Origin: Phallusia mammillata
Taxonomy: Eukaryota > Chordata > Ascidiacea > Phlebobranchia > Ascidiidae
Direction: 5' to 3'
NCBI GenBank assembly: GCA_003260075.1
Contig: QLIY01000877.1
Span: 1 to 64,000, forward strand
Length of the DNA: 64,000 nt
How positions within the stretch are numbered: position 1 is the stretch's first letter; each line of letters opens with the position of its first letter. This document shows positions 1 through 57,097 of this stretch, one piece after another. Below the pieces are notes generated by a model, which saw only the letters and a program-made list of their open reading frames with translations, had not been told where the DNA came from and did no database searches. Made by a program: the position numbers and the translations under genes.

Positions 1-46154
<46,154 letters not shown>

Positions 46155-46180
46155 ACTGTGTTACTGTTACTGCACTGTGT

Positions 46181-46281
46181 AATAAAAGCTTACCACACTG
46201 TTATAGTTGCTGTATTATTAATGCATTTGACGCGTTTGTTTAAAGTGTTGCGTTTTTTTTTTAAGTGCGCTGCCTAATAAA
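46181..46281 (+). terminator. Candidate poly(A) signals of the dynein gene
   Basis: AATAAA occurs at 46181-46186, 27 bases after the stop codon, and again at 46276-46281. Either could direct 3' end formation. The first would give a very short 3' UTR. Confidence 0.5.
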
Positions 46282-46758
46282 AATTGTTTTGTAATTTTTG
46301 ATCCTGTTATTCAAAACTAAGCCCACATATTTACCGTTATGGTTAAATGCTATTAAAGAGGTAAGTTTATGAAAAATAAAGGCAATTAAAAATTATTTTT
46401 GCTCATAGATTTAAGGTATGATGAAATTATGGTAAAATTTAGCACAAATCTGTTTAGAATTTATTCAACCGGAACGGAGTTAGCGAGCCATGACATTTTA
46501 GTGTAGGGGAATTACCGTAATCGTCTTTGTGAAAATTTACTTTTGTTTGTTAAAATTCGTCTTTAGTTCAGGACATTAGGTAGAGAAACACCGAACTTTA
46601 TTACTTTACTTTATAGCTAATGGCGTACAGGATATAAATACAAATATTTTTTGTTATGATGGTTTGAATTTTTATTTTAAAATGCAGTAAATTTTACTGT
46701 AGATATTTATTATGTTTCTCATGACAATATAGGCGAAAAAAATTAATTAGCAACAAAG
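46282..46758. other. Intergenic region dynein-WDR45
   Basis: About 480 AT-rich bases without a recognisable gene or transposon. It should contain the WDR45 promoter or leader. A pyrimidine-rich 3'-splice-site-like sequence ends with AG at 46731-46732, 26 bases before the WDR45 ATG. Confidence 0.5.
46715..46732 (+). promoter_or_regulatory. Possible splice acceptor just upstream of WDR45 ATG
   Basis: The stretch TTTCTCATGACAATATAG precedes the start codon by 26 bases. Tunicates add a spliced leader to many mRNAs, so this could be a trans-splice acceptor; equally it could end a 5' UTR intron. This is inference from one weak motif. Confidence 0.25.
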
Positions 46759-47793
46759 ATGTCAGCGCAGAAGGTCAGAAATTTGACATTTAATGAGGAA
46801 CGAACCTGCTTTACTTGTTCCATGGAGGACGGCATGAGATTGTATAATGTTGATCCTCTGGCTGAAAAACTTCGCATGGATATGGACAAAGTTGGGAGCG
46901 TCAGTAAAGTTGCTATGCTCCACCGCACAAGCCTTCTTGCTATCGTGGGCGGTGGCAGTAGGGCTAAATTTCCAGTGAATGTTGTAAAAATCTGGGACGA
47001 CTCAGAAAAGAAATTTGTTCTGCAGTACAAGTTTTCTCAAGCTGTACTAAACGTGCACATGTGCAACGACAAAATTATCATTGCACTTAAATCATGCATA
47101 TATGTGTTCAGCTTTCCGAATGACTCAAAACAGTTGCTTCAGGTTGACACTCGTTATAATCCACTCGGCCTTTGCGAAGTTGGCCCTCTTGGAGAAAGGC
47201 ATGTGTTAGCAACTATGGGTCATGCTGTCGGATGTATACAAATTATCGATTTATCAATTTTGGGAAAGGATTCAAGTTCGCCGATTTCTATTAATGCTCA
47301 TCAGACAGATGTCGCATGTTTGGCTTTAAACTCTCAAGGCACAGTTGTGGCTACTGCTTCAGAGAAGGGAACACTTATACGTCTCTTTGACACAACTACG
47401 AGACAAAAACTTGTTGAGCTCCGAAGGGGCAGTGACCAAGCTGTGTTACACAGCATTAATTTTAATCCAAGCTCATCATATTTGTGTGCAGCCAGTGACA
47501 AAGGAACAGTGCATATATTTGCGTTGAAGGATACAACTTTAAACAGACGGTCTGCTTTTGCAAAAGCCGGAAAAGTAAGTCCTTTTCAACAGTACACCAA
47601 TTCACAATGGAGCTTTTGCCATTTTACTGTGCCAGCCGAGTGTGCTTGCATTTGTGCTTTTGCCAAAGGAAATTCTGTAGTTGCCGCTTGCGTTGATGGA
47701 AGTTTCCACAAATACATTTTTACAGCTGAAGGAAATTGTAGCAGAGAAGCTTATGACGTTTTTCTCGAACTGTTGGACACCTGTGATTTTTAG
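46759..47793 (+). CDS. WDR45: WDR45/WIPI4-like PROPPIN, single exon
   Basis: A 344-residue seven-bladed beta-propeller of the PROPPIN (WIPI) family, which binds PI3P on autophagic membranes and interacts with ATG2. The start ATG at 46759 gives the usual N-terminus with NLTFNEERTCF-type first blade. The phosphoinositide-binding motif appears as LRRG (L/FRRG in the family) near residue 220. The following SDKGTVHIFALKDT and the C-terminal SQWSFCHFTVPAECACICAF and DGSFHKYIF match WIPI4 better than WDR45B, whose equivalent region lacks ALKDT. The stop is TAG. There are no introns, unlike both neighbours, so a retrocopy or complete intron loss is possible. Length equals the family norm and no defect is visible. 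Confidence 0.92.
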   Translation: MSAQKVRNLTFNEERTCFTCSMEDGMRLYNVDPLAEKLRMDMDKVGSVSKVAMLHRTSLLAIVGGGSRAKFPVNVVKIWDDSEKKFVLQYKFSQAVLNVHMCNDKIIIALKSCIYVFSFPNDSKQLLQVDTRYNPLGLCEVGPLGERHVLATMGHAVGCIQIIDLSILGKDSSSPISINAHQTDVACLALNSQGTVVATASEKGTLIRLFDTTTRQKLVELRRGSDQAVLHSINFNPSSSYLCAASDKGTVHIFALKDTTLNRRSAFAKAGKVSPFQQYTNSQWSFCHFTVPAECACICAFAKGNSVVAACVDGSFHKYIFTAEGNCSREAYDVFLELLDTCDF

Positions 47794-47806
47794 CATGTTA
47801 TTTGTT

Positions 47807-47812
47807 ATTAAA
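47807..47812 (+). terminator. Candidate poly(A) signal of WDR45
   Basis: ATTAAA begins 14 bases after the stop codon of the WDR45-like gene; it is the commonest variant of AATAAA. No stronger signal lies in the next 300 bases. Confidence 0.35.
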
Positions 47813-48583
47813 CAGAAGTATTGCTATATCTCATCAGTATAGCATGTACTATATCTGGTTTCAGGTTATTTATTGCATCAAAATTTATAGTTTTTGTTAT
47901 TGTTAGTTTATGTATCCACACAAATTTAGGCAAACAGTCTTGCATTGTTTACATTTTTGGACCAACTAGCAAGTATGCAGGGGCAGTTATTTCAAATGCT
48001 GAACGATTTGATGAAATGTGTAAATTTTTGTGTAGTGATTCTTGCTACAATTTTCTTTTGTGCAACAGAAACAGGTTTATTACCTCATGTATATGTGTGA
48101 ACAATTTGCCTACGAGATATTTTCATGGGTGGTGTTTTTAATTTTCTGCCTTGTCCGTAAGGGAGCAGACTTTTGATCGTGAAATTTTAAACCAAGCTTC
48201 TACAAGGATATTTTAAACAGTGACATGTATACTTTTTTGTCCTCACTGAAACATAAGAAATATCCTGGTTATCTTTACATTTAGGTCATATGTTTGTTGT
48301 TATACTATGTGTGTAACTCAAAGAAGATTTGTAAAATTGCCACAAAAAACATGTTTACTTATTGAGTTTATCCTATATGTTATGTCATTCAAAAAGCTGG
48401 TTACCCTGCTTTGTTGTCTCTACAAAATAGAGATGTTTTGATGTGTTTGTGTGGTGTTGTGTGAGTATTGGATCAAATGTAACAGTTTAAATATTGTACG
48501 GTCACTTTTAATCTTGCTGCAATAATTATTTCTGCCCCACTGTGTAGAAGTATGTTTGGGTAGGGAGGGCTGTTGTGTGGATA
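47813..48583. other. Intergenic region WDR45-PRKDC
   Basis: About 770 AT-rich bases, rich in T tracts, with no gene or transposon I can identify. An acceptor-like sequence (CCCCACTGTGTAG) lies about 40 bases before the PRKDC ATG, so a 5' UTR intron or trans-splice site is possible. Confidence 0.4.
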
Positions 48584-48840
48584 ATGTCTTCGCTTGCAGA
48601 ACAACTGCAAATACTGCACGAATGTGGATTTAGCAGTGATGATACTTCACTGTATGAAGCAGAAAAACAAGTGAAAGTAATTGAACAAACATGCTCGAGA
48701 AGACTCCCAAAACAAGAACCAGGTATATTTACAACTTTGTATATTTGTTGTGGTCTGACATAATTAATAATTGGCATACACACACATTATAACTATTTTT
48801 TATTTTGTAAAATTCACAGATTAATAATTTAAATTACAAA

Positions 48841-49198
48841 TTCAGTTTTATTGTCTTGTGAATTCCAAACTGTAGCCAACCATTTATTAAATTACTGTAA
48901 TTAACTGTGTATTTCTGTTAATTGCAATAAAGGCAGGTAAGATTAATATGCTATCATATAGAATTTTATGTACTGATGTATCAAATGCACTGAGCCAGAT
49001 TCTTTAACATATCTCCCCCCCCCCTTCAGTTTTATTGTCTTGTGAATTCCAAACTGTAGCCAACCATTTATTGAAATTACTGTAATTAACTGTGTATTTC
49101 TGTTAATTGCAATAAAAGCAGGTAAGATTAATATACTATCATATAGAATTTTCTGTACTGATACATATCAAATGCACTGAGATTCTTTAACATATCCG
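48841..49198. repeat. About 174-bp duplication around a 10-C run
   Basis: 48841-49014 and 49025-49198 are nearly identical copies of PRKDC intron 1, separated by ten C (49015-49024). Small differences look allelic. Confidence 0.78.
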
Positions 49199-49421
49199 TG
49201 TGTTTTAGGCTTGTTTTGCTCTTTGCTGTTCAGCAAGGATGGTGGAATATTTCCAAAAATTTATAAGAATGTTGCCAAACCACAGGTAAACACATATCAA
49301 AACAATAGTTTAACCTATTCATTTATAACTGGTAAATATTCTTCGAAATTTATCCCAATTGTAAAAACTAAAAACTTACCCAAAATGCTTATTTTGAGCT
49401 CAAAGCTTATTACTCTGTTGT

Positions 49422-52400
49422 TGAATTTTAACTTTCCCAACTTTCCAATCCTACTTATTTACAGCATAAAAATGTCCGAGATGGAGTTCTGACATTTCTG
49501 TCCACTTTTGTGCCCCGTATTGGCTCATACATGCGACCATATGTTAGTGACATACATGGATGTTGTAATGTGGTGTATCGAAGCGACAGATTTGCCAAAA
49601 ATAAAATCAAGGCCCTACAAGTTCTAGCAGATGTGAGTTTCTTTAGTTTATAGCCTTACTTGGTATTGTGTTACTGTTTTATCTGCTTGTTTTACTAGTT
49701 TAACTACAAATTATTTCAGTGAAAGGTCAATCATTTCACATGCTTGGTACACTGGCAAGGTATAACCCCGAGTTTATGACAAACCATTCAGAACGACTCT
49801 TTGACATATTTTTAAAGGGGTGGGTTTTACCAACCTGATTAATGTGTTGCATTTACTTTGAACCAGTTTTAATTATTACTAATAATGCACTAAATATTTA
49901 CAAAAGTCGCACCAAAATTTTACATGTTTTGTTTGAAAAAAAACAAGTTATTAAAATCATTTTTTTTCTGCATCCCAAACAACTTATGCAAACTGTAATG
50001 CAAAACTTTTATGACTGACTATCTCCTGGTAAGAACATGATTTAAAACACAACACCTAAAACCCCTGTTAATAATTTAGTTTTTAGCACACATTTGACTT
50101 TTGAACAAACTGATAATTGTTGTGTACGTCAAATTACCTTTTCTTACATAAAATCATTTTTTTCAGATGAATACATCCAACAAGGCTTCAGATCTCAAGC
50201 TTATCGAGGGTTATTTGTTGGGACTTCATGCACTCTTGTTTTCATTTACTGCATCGTATGATGAAGATCCTGTTACAAGATGTAAAGAGATTTTGAAGTT
50301 TGCAAGAATGAGTTTGCAGCCACAAAATGAACTGAGTAGATTTGCTGTTCCTTTGGGTAAGTTATTATTCTTTGTTTGTTGATGAGTGGTTAAAAATATA
50401 ACTATGTGCTTAAATGCAATTCTTAATTGCTCGTTTGCTGTTCGTTTGGGTAAGACAGTAGTCTTTGTTTCTTGGCGAGTGTTTCTGTATGCTAAAATGT
50501 AATTGATATGAATAAACTGTTGCTGCCAGGCAGCATAAATTTGAAATGGCATGAATTGAAAACACAAAGTTGTTATAAAGCGAAAAGGGCGGTGAAACAC
50601 AGAAAATAAGCAGTAGTAAAAATGCAGAGTGTCATTACCCTGATGAAGGTGTTTTGTATGGGACATCGAAACGTCAACATATTATAATAAAAACTGCTGG
50701 AAGAGCTAAAAAATTGTTGATGTATTTGACATATTTGGTAAAAATATCTTTCTGTTTATTTCAAGATATAAGTAACTTCTTGCAATATTTTTTTGTTTTG
50801 CAACGATATAACAATAAGCCGCAACGAATTGGTTTTTAACTGTCAAAAAACCTCATCTATTAAACATAACAATAACTGTTTGATTTTAGTTTTAGTACAA
50901 AAGTTCAAACTGATGGTAAAAGTTATGTCACTGTTAGAGGCTACCTGTTTTCTGAAATGATGAACAAATGCCAACAGATGTTTTGAGGTAAGAATTTTAT
51001 TATTTGGCAGACTTCTAACTGGTTTAAGTTTCTTGCATGAAATATCGATTTTTTTGTATACATTCACAATTTGTTTCTTGCGTTGTTTCCTAAATAAGGG
51101 TTGGCAGGTTAAAAAGGAAAATTGTTCGCAGATTAAGTCTAAACCGCCATAGAGGTGCCAGACAAGAGAACGTTAGGGTTTTATGTTTGTTCGCCTTGCG
51201 TTTACTGTTTTATGTGCACACTTGTCACCAACGGCGCTATAGAGTCACATACAGATTACCTTCCTCGCTTTTGCCGAGTGTGACGAACATTTTGGACCCC
51301 CCCCCCCTGTTGAATTTTAACTTTCCCAACTTTCCAATCCTACTTATTTACAGCAAAAAATGTCCGAGAAGGAATTCTGACATTTCTGTCCACTTTTTTG
51401 CCCCGTATTGGCTCATATGTACGACCATATGTGAGTGACATACATGGTTGTTGTAATGTGGTGTATCGAAGCGACAGATTGGCCAAAAATAAAACCAAGG
51501 CCCTACAAGTTCTAGCAAAAGTAAGTTTGTTTTGTGTTAAAATTTACAATTTGTTCCTAACTACTTAGAAATATATCCAAATAAAATCAAGGCCCTACAA
51601 GTTCTAGCAAAGTAAGTTTGTTTTGTGTTTAGTTGATAGCTAAAAAAGTATAGCTGGGTCATTTGAAGAGGAACAGATAAAAGGGTTGGTTAAAGTGTTG
51701 TTTGAGAAAATTGCTACAAAAAATGTGCATCAACAGGTGTGCAAAATTGTTTGCATATGATCTTGCTAAACAAAATATGCTCAATTATCTAATTGCCCTA
51801 AATTTGTCACCTAATTATTTGCTGTTTTTTTATACTTTGCTGACATAAAACTCAGAGCTGTTAAATTTTGTGTTTTGGTTGCAACCATTTAAACTTCCAG
51901 AATCGCTCCAACTTGTTTGATTGTTTGTTTAACTGATTTACAAATTATACCATTTCAGTGAAAGGACAGTCATGTTACATGCTTGGTACACTGGCAAGGG
52001 ATTACCCTGAGTTTATGACAAACCACTTGGATTGACTCTTTTTTGAAGAGGATTCCATAAAGAGGTGGATTGTTCGAACTTGATTAACCTTCATACATGT
52101 ACTCAGAAATCAGTTTCAATTGCTGTTAATAATACATCAAATAGAAAGAATCACTTCAAACCCCATGTGCCAAAATTTTAAGTTGGAAAACAAAACTTTT
52201 CTGCATAAAAAGAAACAAGTGGTAAAAACTAAAAACGTAATACAAACCTAGCTTACAATTTTCTGGTAACTGGTTTAAAATCAGAACACTTGAAACATAC
52301 ATGCTAATAATTGAATTTCCAACACATTTATAAGTTTTGTACAAACCTATATTTGAAATAGTCTACATGTAAATTGCCTTTTTCTCTGTAAGAAAATCCC

Positions 52401-52895
52401 ATTGAAACATCTATCATGTTTTCAGATGATTACATCCAACAAGGCTTCAGATCTCAAGCTTATCGAGGGTTATTTGTTGGGACTTCATGCACTCTTGTTT
52501 TCATTTACTGCATCGTATGATGAAGATCCTGTTACGAGATGCAAAGAGATTTTGAAGTTTGGGAGAATGAGTTTGCAGCCACAAAATGAACTGAGTAGAT
52601 TTGCTGTTGCTTCAGGTAAGATCAAAATCTATGTAAAACATAAGTTGTCGAATGCATTGTTACATGATAAAGCATATGGAGCCGTTTTGTGTCTATATGG
52701 AAAAAACATGTAAATAGTCTGCTTTGTCGTATCTAGGATCATTTAGAACCGCTATAAAGGGACCAGACATGAGAACAGAACGTTGGTGTTTGTTTGTTCG
52801 CCTTGCGTTTTCTTTTTTAATTACGCACTTGCCACCGACGGCGCTATAGAGCTACAAACATATTGCCTTCTTCGCTTTTGCCGAGTGTGACGAAG
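49422..52895 (+). repeat. 1.9-kb tandem block of PRKDC exons 3-6, two diverged copies
   Basis: Copy 1 spans about 49422-51296 and copy 2 about 51308-52895, separated by an 11-C run (51297-51307). Both begin with the same intron tail and end with a shared stretch (CGCCTTGCG... GCCGAGTGTGACGAA). Exons are over 90% alike, while introns differ by indels. Copy 1 lacks the exon found at 51654-51736. Copy 2 has lost one base at the start of its first exon and has a TGA in the 51959 exon. The C-run join suggests two haplotypes in series rather than a true duplication. Confidence 0.7.
51580..51630 (+). repeat. Extra partial copy of a PRKDC exon end with donor
   Basis: About 50 bases covering the exon end (..CAAGGCCCTACAAG..) and its donor repeat the sequence at 51487-51538 with small differences. 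It is therefore a third version of this exon end, counting 49632. It may be a mis-join or a local duplication within copy 2. Confidence 0.6.
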
Positions 52896-52899
52896 TCTA

Positions 52900-53280
52900 G
52901 GTGCCTTTTCACTATGACGGACGCATCGCAGAAAGTTATTTCACCAACAGCCGCTAAGCGTTTGCTCTTATGTAAAGAATACAGGTTTAACTCATATATA
53001 CCATCTAATTGCGCCTGAAAAGCGCCTCTTTTTCTCATTGTTTTCACACTATAGGCGCACAATAAGTCTAACGCATATGACTTTCAGGCCGACAATACTC
53101 GTCCTTTTTAGGACTGTTTTGAAATGCAATTACTTGACAAAAGAGTTTCATTTACGTCACGGCCGCCGGTAGATGTATTGAAATATACACGTTTACCGTC
53201 GCATAAACTCGTCTCTGCGGCCGCAAGTTGTGCACCCTTGAACTAGGGCCTACATGTTTAAATGACCGGGTAAATTGATT
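52900..53280. other. PRKDC intron segment with transposon-like remnant
   Basis: No exon recognised, although several hundred residues of DNA-PKcs should be encoded between the flanking exons. GGCCGCAAGTTGTGCACCC near 53220 resembles a hAT terminus also seen reversed near 55769. Confidence 0.4.
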
Positions 53281-53900
53281 CTACTTTTTTCCCCAGAGAT
53301 CATCAGTACTTGGACTCAGCTAAATTCCTCTTGTTAATGTGCTCGGTAGTGCCCTCAAGCGGTGGGAGTGTGCTCTCGATCTCAAAGAAACCGGATAAGG
53401 GCAGGGAAGTCGCTGTAGCGGATTGGGACAAGGATATCGTCATCAAGTACGCTGTCCCGTTTCGTGACTTGAAACCGGAAATTCGACTGGGTATGTTTTT
53501 TAGTTTTACTTTTGTTTATTATATTTTACGTACAAGGCGACGTAACAAATATTCGAGATGATCGCAACCGTCTTGTGTTCACAAGGTTGTGGGTTCTAAT
53601 CCTGCCCTAAAATGTTGAATATCTGCTCTCTATAGATCTCTACCTCCCTCGAGTGATGGGAATCGCGTCTCAGTCGAGCGACCGACAAGCCAAGATAGCG
53701 GCGTGCGAGTTGATGCATTCTATTGTGCTGTACACGATAGGAACAAACGCTCAGACATTGAATATGAAGTCTGTCTCGGGTCTGATGCCTTCACTGTACA
53801 AGAAGTTGTTCCCGGTTCTGCTGAGACTTGCCTGTGATGTTGATTAGGTAAACTAAGTTGATCAGTAAAGTTTAGGAATAAGTTTTAACTCATAACTCAG

Positions 53901-53950
53901 TGGTTCTCAACCTTTTTTTGTTGTACGCAGCCCTTTACCCGAATTTGCTT
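53901..53950 (+). mobile_element. One-sided hAT-like end
   Basis: CAGTGGTTCTCAACCTTTTTT after the 53636-53847 exon resembles the left end at 43744. No convincing right end with target duplication was found. Confidence 0.4.
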
Positions 53951-54485
53951 TAGAGTTAACCGTTGCAAAAGTTTAGTGTTGGGGAAATCCCGCTGTTTAA
54001 GAACTCTTGCCTGCTCGCTAGAGCTGGAATCACCACAACTCATGTCAGACCTATACATACAGCTGAATTCCGACAGGTGGCGTAAAGAGCTAAAATGTGA
54101 AGTTGGTAGCTATAGAAGGGTTAGGGTTAGGAAGTATGTGTTGAACAGTTTTCCGCGTTAAGGACATGGCATAGGCCAGCTGGAAGATCAAAGGGATTCG
54201 ATCCCTCGACAGGAGCGGCTAAAACTTTACTAATGTAGGTTATGAAGTCGAATCACAAGCACTGATGCCTTTGGGCAATCTCTTGACTATTTACTTTGGC
54301 CAGGAAACAGCAAATGGTAATTTTTGTCAAAGTATTAAAACAGCTTAAACTCTGATTTTTGTTTTCAAAGGTTTGCAAGCAAATGTTCGAGTCTTCCATG
54401 AAACAAATCATTTATTAGTTCACGAATAATCAGCAATTTGAGAATCCGTCAACAGCCACATTACTCAATGCACTTTTGGTAAGTT

Positions 54486-54545
54486 TCTGGTGTGAAAACC
54501 GTTTTTTTTATTACTCNCTGGTGTGAAAACCGTTTTTTTTTATTA
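54486..54545. repeat. 30-bp duplication around a single n
   Basis: CTGGTGTGAAAACCG plus a T tract and TTACTC occurs on both sides of n at 54517. Unmerged contig overlap. Confidence 0.75.
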
Positions 54546-54712
54546 CTCTGGCTCTCAACTGTTTCTGGCTTGCAATACACCAACTAACTATTTTTTTCGC
54601 GCCACACTTGCCATGTAAAAAAGGAAAACTAGTCCAAAGAATTTATTTTGCATTTTAATTTGATGGTTGAATCTGCTTTTAGCAGCAAATAAGATCGAAA
54701 TGAGGTTCTGGT

Positions 54713-55109
54713 GTTGTCGACACGCCCACATTTTGTCACCACGCCCCCAAAACATGAAATGAGATTTGCACTCGAATATTCGTCTGCATTGTGGCCCGGT
54801 AATCCTGCTTTAATGAAACACTTCAGTTACTTTACCTTCCCATTTGCGTGTATTAACATGCATAATAATCTTTAACCTCGATTGTTAAAAACCTTTACAT
54901 TTACCAACCCCCCCCCCGTTGTTGACACGCCCACATTTTGTCACCACGCCCCCAAAACATAAAATGAGATTTGCACTCGAATATTCGTCTGCATTGTGGT
55001 CCGGTAATCCTGCTTTAATGAAATACTTCAGTTTCATTACCTACCCTTTTGCGTGTATTAACATGCATAACTATTAACCTCGATTGTTAAAAACCTTTAC
55101 ATTTACCAA
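54713..55109. repeat. About 195-bp duplication around a 10-C run
   Basis: 54713-54907 and 54918-55109 (GACACGCCCACATTTTGTCA..) differ by a few substitutions and are joined by ten C (54908-54917). It lies in the last visible PRKDC intron. Confidence 0.78.
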
Positions 55110-56572
55110 GATGGCCCGGTCGATTTCGATAACGCATCTTTGCGGGAGCTTTCAGCCCAATTCCTTTGCGAGTTCTTGGCTTGGTCAGTCAAGTAGAACA
55201 CGGTCAATACGTCATCATCTCCAACCAACGCCAAATCCATCTTGAAACGCATCTACAGTTTGGCTCGGCACCCGTCATCGGCAAAGAGGCTCGGAGCTAC
55301 GGTGGCTTTCAATCATCTGTACAGGGTGTTCAGGTGCGTTATAGCGATGGACCAAAACTCCAATCAATCTGTGTAACTCAGGAGTGCACGACCTGCAGCC
55401 GAGCACATGTAGAATAAAAAATATGTACTGGCGACCGTGCAATGATTGAAAACTCGTCTAAAAGACTCAAAGATACATTAGGTTAAGTAAACACAAACAA
55501 AAGACTTACGGATATCTCATTGTTTACACTAAGCGTAACAATATAGACTGTAACGTCATAAACAGCCAATAGGTTTGGGAAAATTGTTCAGTTAAATCTA
55601 CGAATAAAGGTGGACACTATTCTTGACTTTTAAGTGAATGGAGTATTATGAATATGTCGTGTCTATACGTTTTGTAATTCGTAATGTGATTTAATTTAGA
55701 AACGAAAACATTGACACGCCGGGTGTGGTTGGTAAAATACGAACCTGTGATGCGGCTGTAAATAGTGAAAAGGTTGTGCACCCCTGGCGTAACCACTTAA
55801 AACTACCGGTAGGTTTCTTTCGATGGTTTGTTTTTTTGGGTCAGATTTCGTCCTGTTTTTTAACAAGAGTGGTTAGTTTTGAACAGGGGTGTCCAAATTT
55901 GGCACTAAACGTTCTGCACACTCACACTAAACGAGTATAACATTATGTTAGTGAAGTGTTTGAACATGTATGTCTATGAAACTGCCAAGATTTTATGCGA
56001 TTAACTGGTTTGCGATTAGCCGGATTTATCTGAACTACGTTAGGCGTTATTGAACCCCGATGTTAACGCTTCAGTTAGCTTATTGAGACTGAATTATCTG
56101 TCTCTTCAGATAATATTATCTGTTATTATATTATCTGAAAGAAGGGTTAAACTTGGTTAAACTAAGCAATGAGGGAAGAACAGCCAGGCATAGAGTCACT
56201 CGCCTTTTCGGGCTCAAAGTTTGTTCCAGTGCGTTCCAACCGGAACGGAAATGCGCATGGCACCGAAACAGCTTGGTTCGGTACATGCAGTTTTTTGGAC
56301 GGTAACATTGACTTCATAGATAGGTTGAGTTGGACTTCTTTGGCGAGTTGTTTGTAGTACGATACGTTGGCTATTCTCGGGAATGAAATCTCAGAAACTG
56401 GATCTGTTGAACAATGCTAGAGCAACATGTAATTAAAATTCCCAAAATCAGCAAATTGGAAACCTGCTAAAATACAAACATAGTTAATATGTGGTACATG
56501 CAGAAATTAACACGTTTATTGCTAACATACACAGACTAAACAGGTTAGCAACAACAAAATTAATGTAAAATA

Positions 56573-56748
56573 TATGCCAATTAAGAATGTATACTTAGAA
56601 CGAAGGTTAAACAGAGTTGAATTGTTTTTACCAGAGACAGGAGTTGACGACAGCCCCCCCCCCATGCAAAGGTATGCCAATATAGAATGCATACTTAGAA
56701 CGCAGGTTAAACAGAGTTGAATTGTTTTTACCAGAGACAGGAGTTGAC
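56573..56748. repeat. About 77-bp duplication around a 10-C run
   Basis: 56573-56649 and 56672-56748 share ATACTTAGAACG..AGGTTAAACAGAG with a few differences; ten C lie at 56654-56663. Confidence 0.75.
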
Positions 56749-57046
56749 TACATACTCTTATCTGTAAACTTGAATGAAGACAGTAACGAGGGTGCTGTCA
56801 AAGTTCATTGTGGTGTAACCCCCCCCCCCCATCACTTTTTCTGGTTCCTGAGAACAACTCAAACAATTTGCGTGACGAGGGAAACTGAACATACCTTTAT
56901 ATCTCCATGTATAGAAGGTCTGCTGCCGTCTCCAGCAGATGTAGAGCAGGGTTAGCAGTTGATGCAGCAACAGAATATGCTATGGATGACTGTATTGTCG
57001 CACTGACAGCAAGTAATTAGAAAAGGATACACAAGATTAATTACAA

Positions 57047-57097
57047 GGTAGAAGATGGAAGGTAGGAGGTGGAAGATGGAAGGTAGGAGGTGGTGTG
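57047..57097. repeat. Purine-rich minisatellite
   Basis: About two and a half copies of a 20-21 base unit (GGAAGGTAGGAGGTGGAAGAT). Confidence 0.7.

Larger units (their letters stand above)
48584..55333 (+). pseudogene. PRKDC: DNA-PKcs (PRKDC) N-terminal exons, disrupted
   Basis: DNA-PKcs is the giant PI3K-like kinase of non-homologous end joining; only N-terminal HEAT-repeat exons are here. Exons: 48584-48722 (ATG), 49209-49285, 49465-49632, 49720 to about 49823, 50167-50356, then 53297-53490, 53636-53847, 54371-54478, 55111-55333. A second tandem set lies at 51354-51520, 51654-51736, 51959 to about 52070 and 52426-52615. Recognition rests on recalled human segments: LLFSKD, AVPFRDLKPEI, LPRV..A..SSDRQAKIAACELMHS, FPVLLRLACDVD, DGPVDF..ASLREL and [23 protein letters not shown]. 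In-frame TAG codons lie at 53845-53847, 54416-54418 and 55194-55196. Exons for roughly 600 residues between 52615 and 53297 are absent, and nothing of the rest of the about 4,100-residue protein follows. The family is fairly sure; whether it is a true pseudogene or an assembly product is not. Confidence 0.75.

Noticed and set aside
53636..55333. TAG reassigned to an amino acid
   Set aside because: The three TAG codons replace both Gln and Trp, and the neighbouring WDR45 gene ends with TAG, so stop-codon reassignment does not fit.
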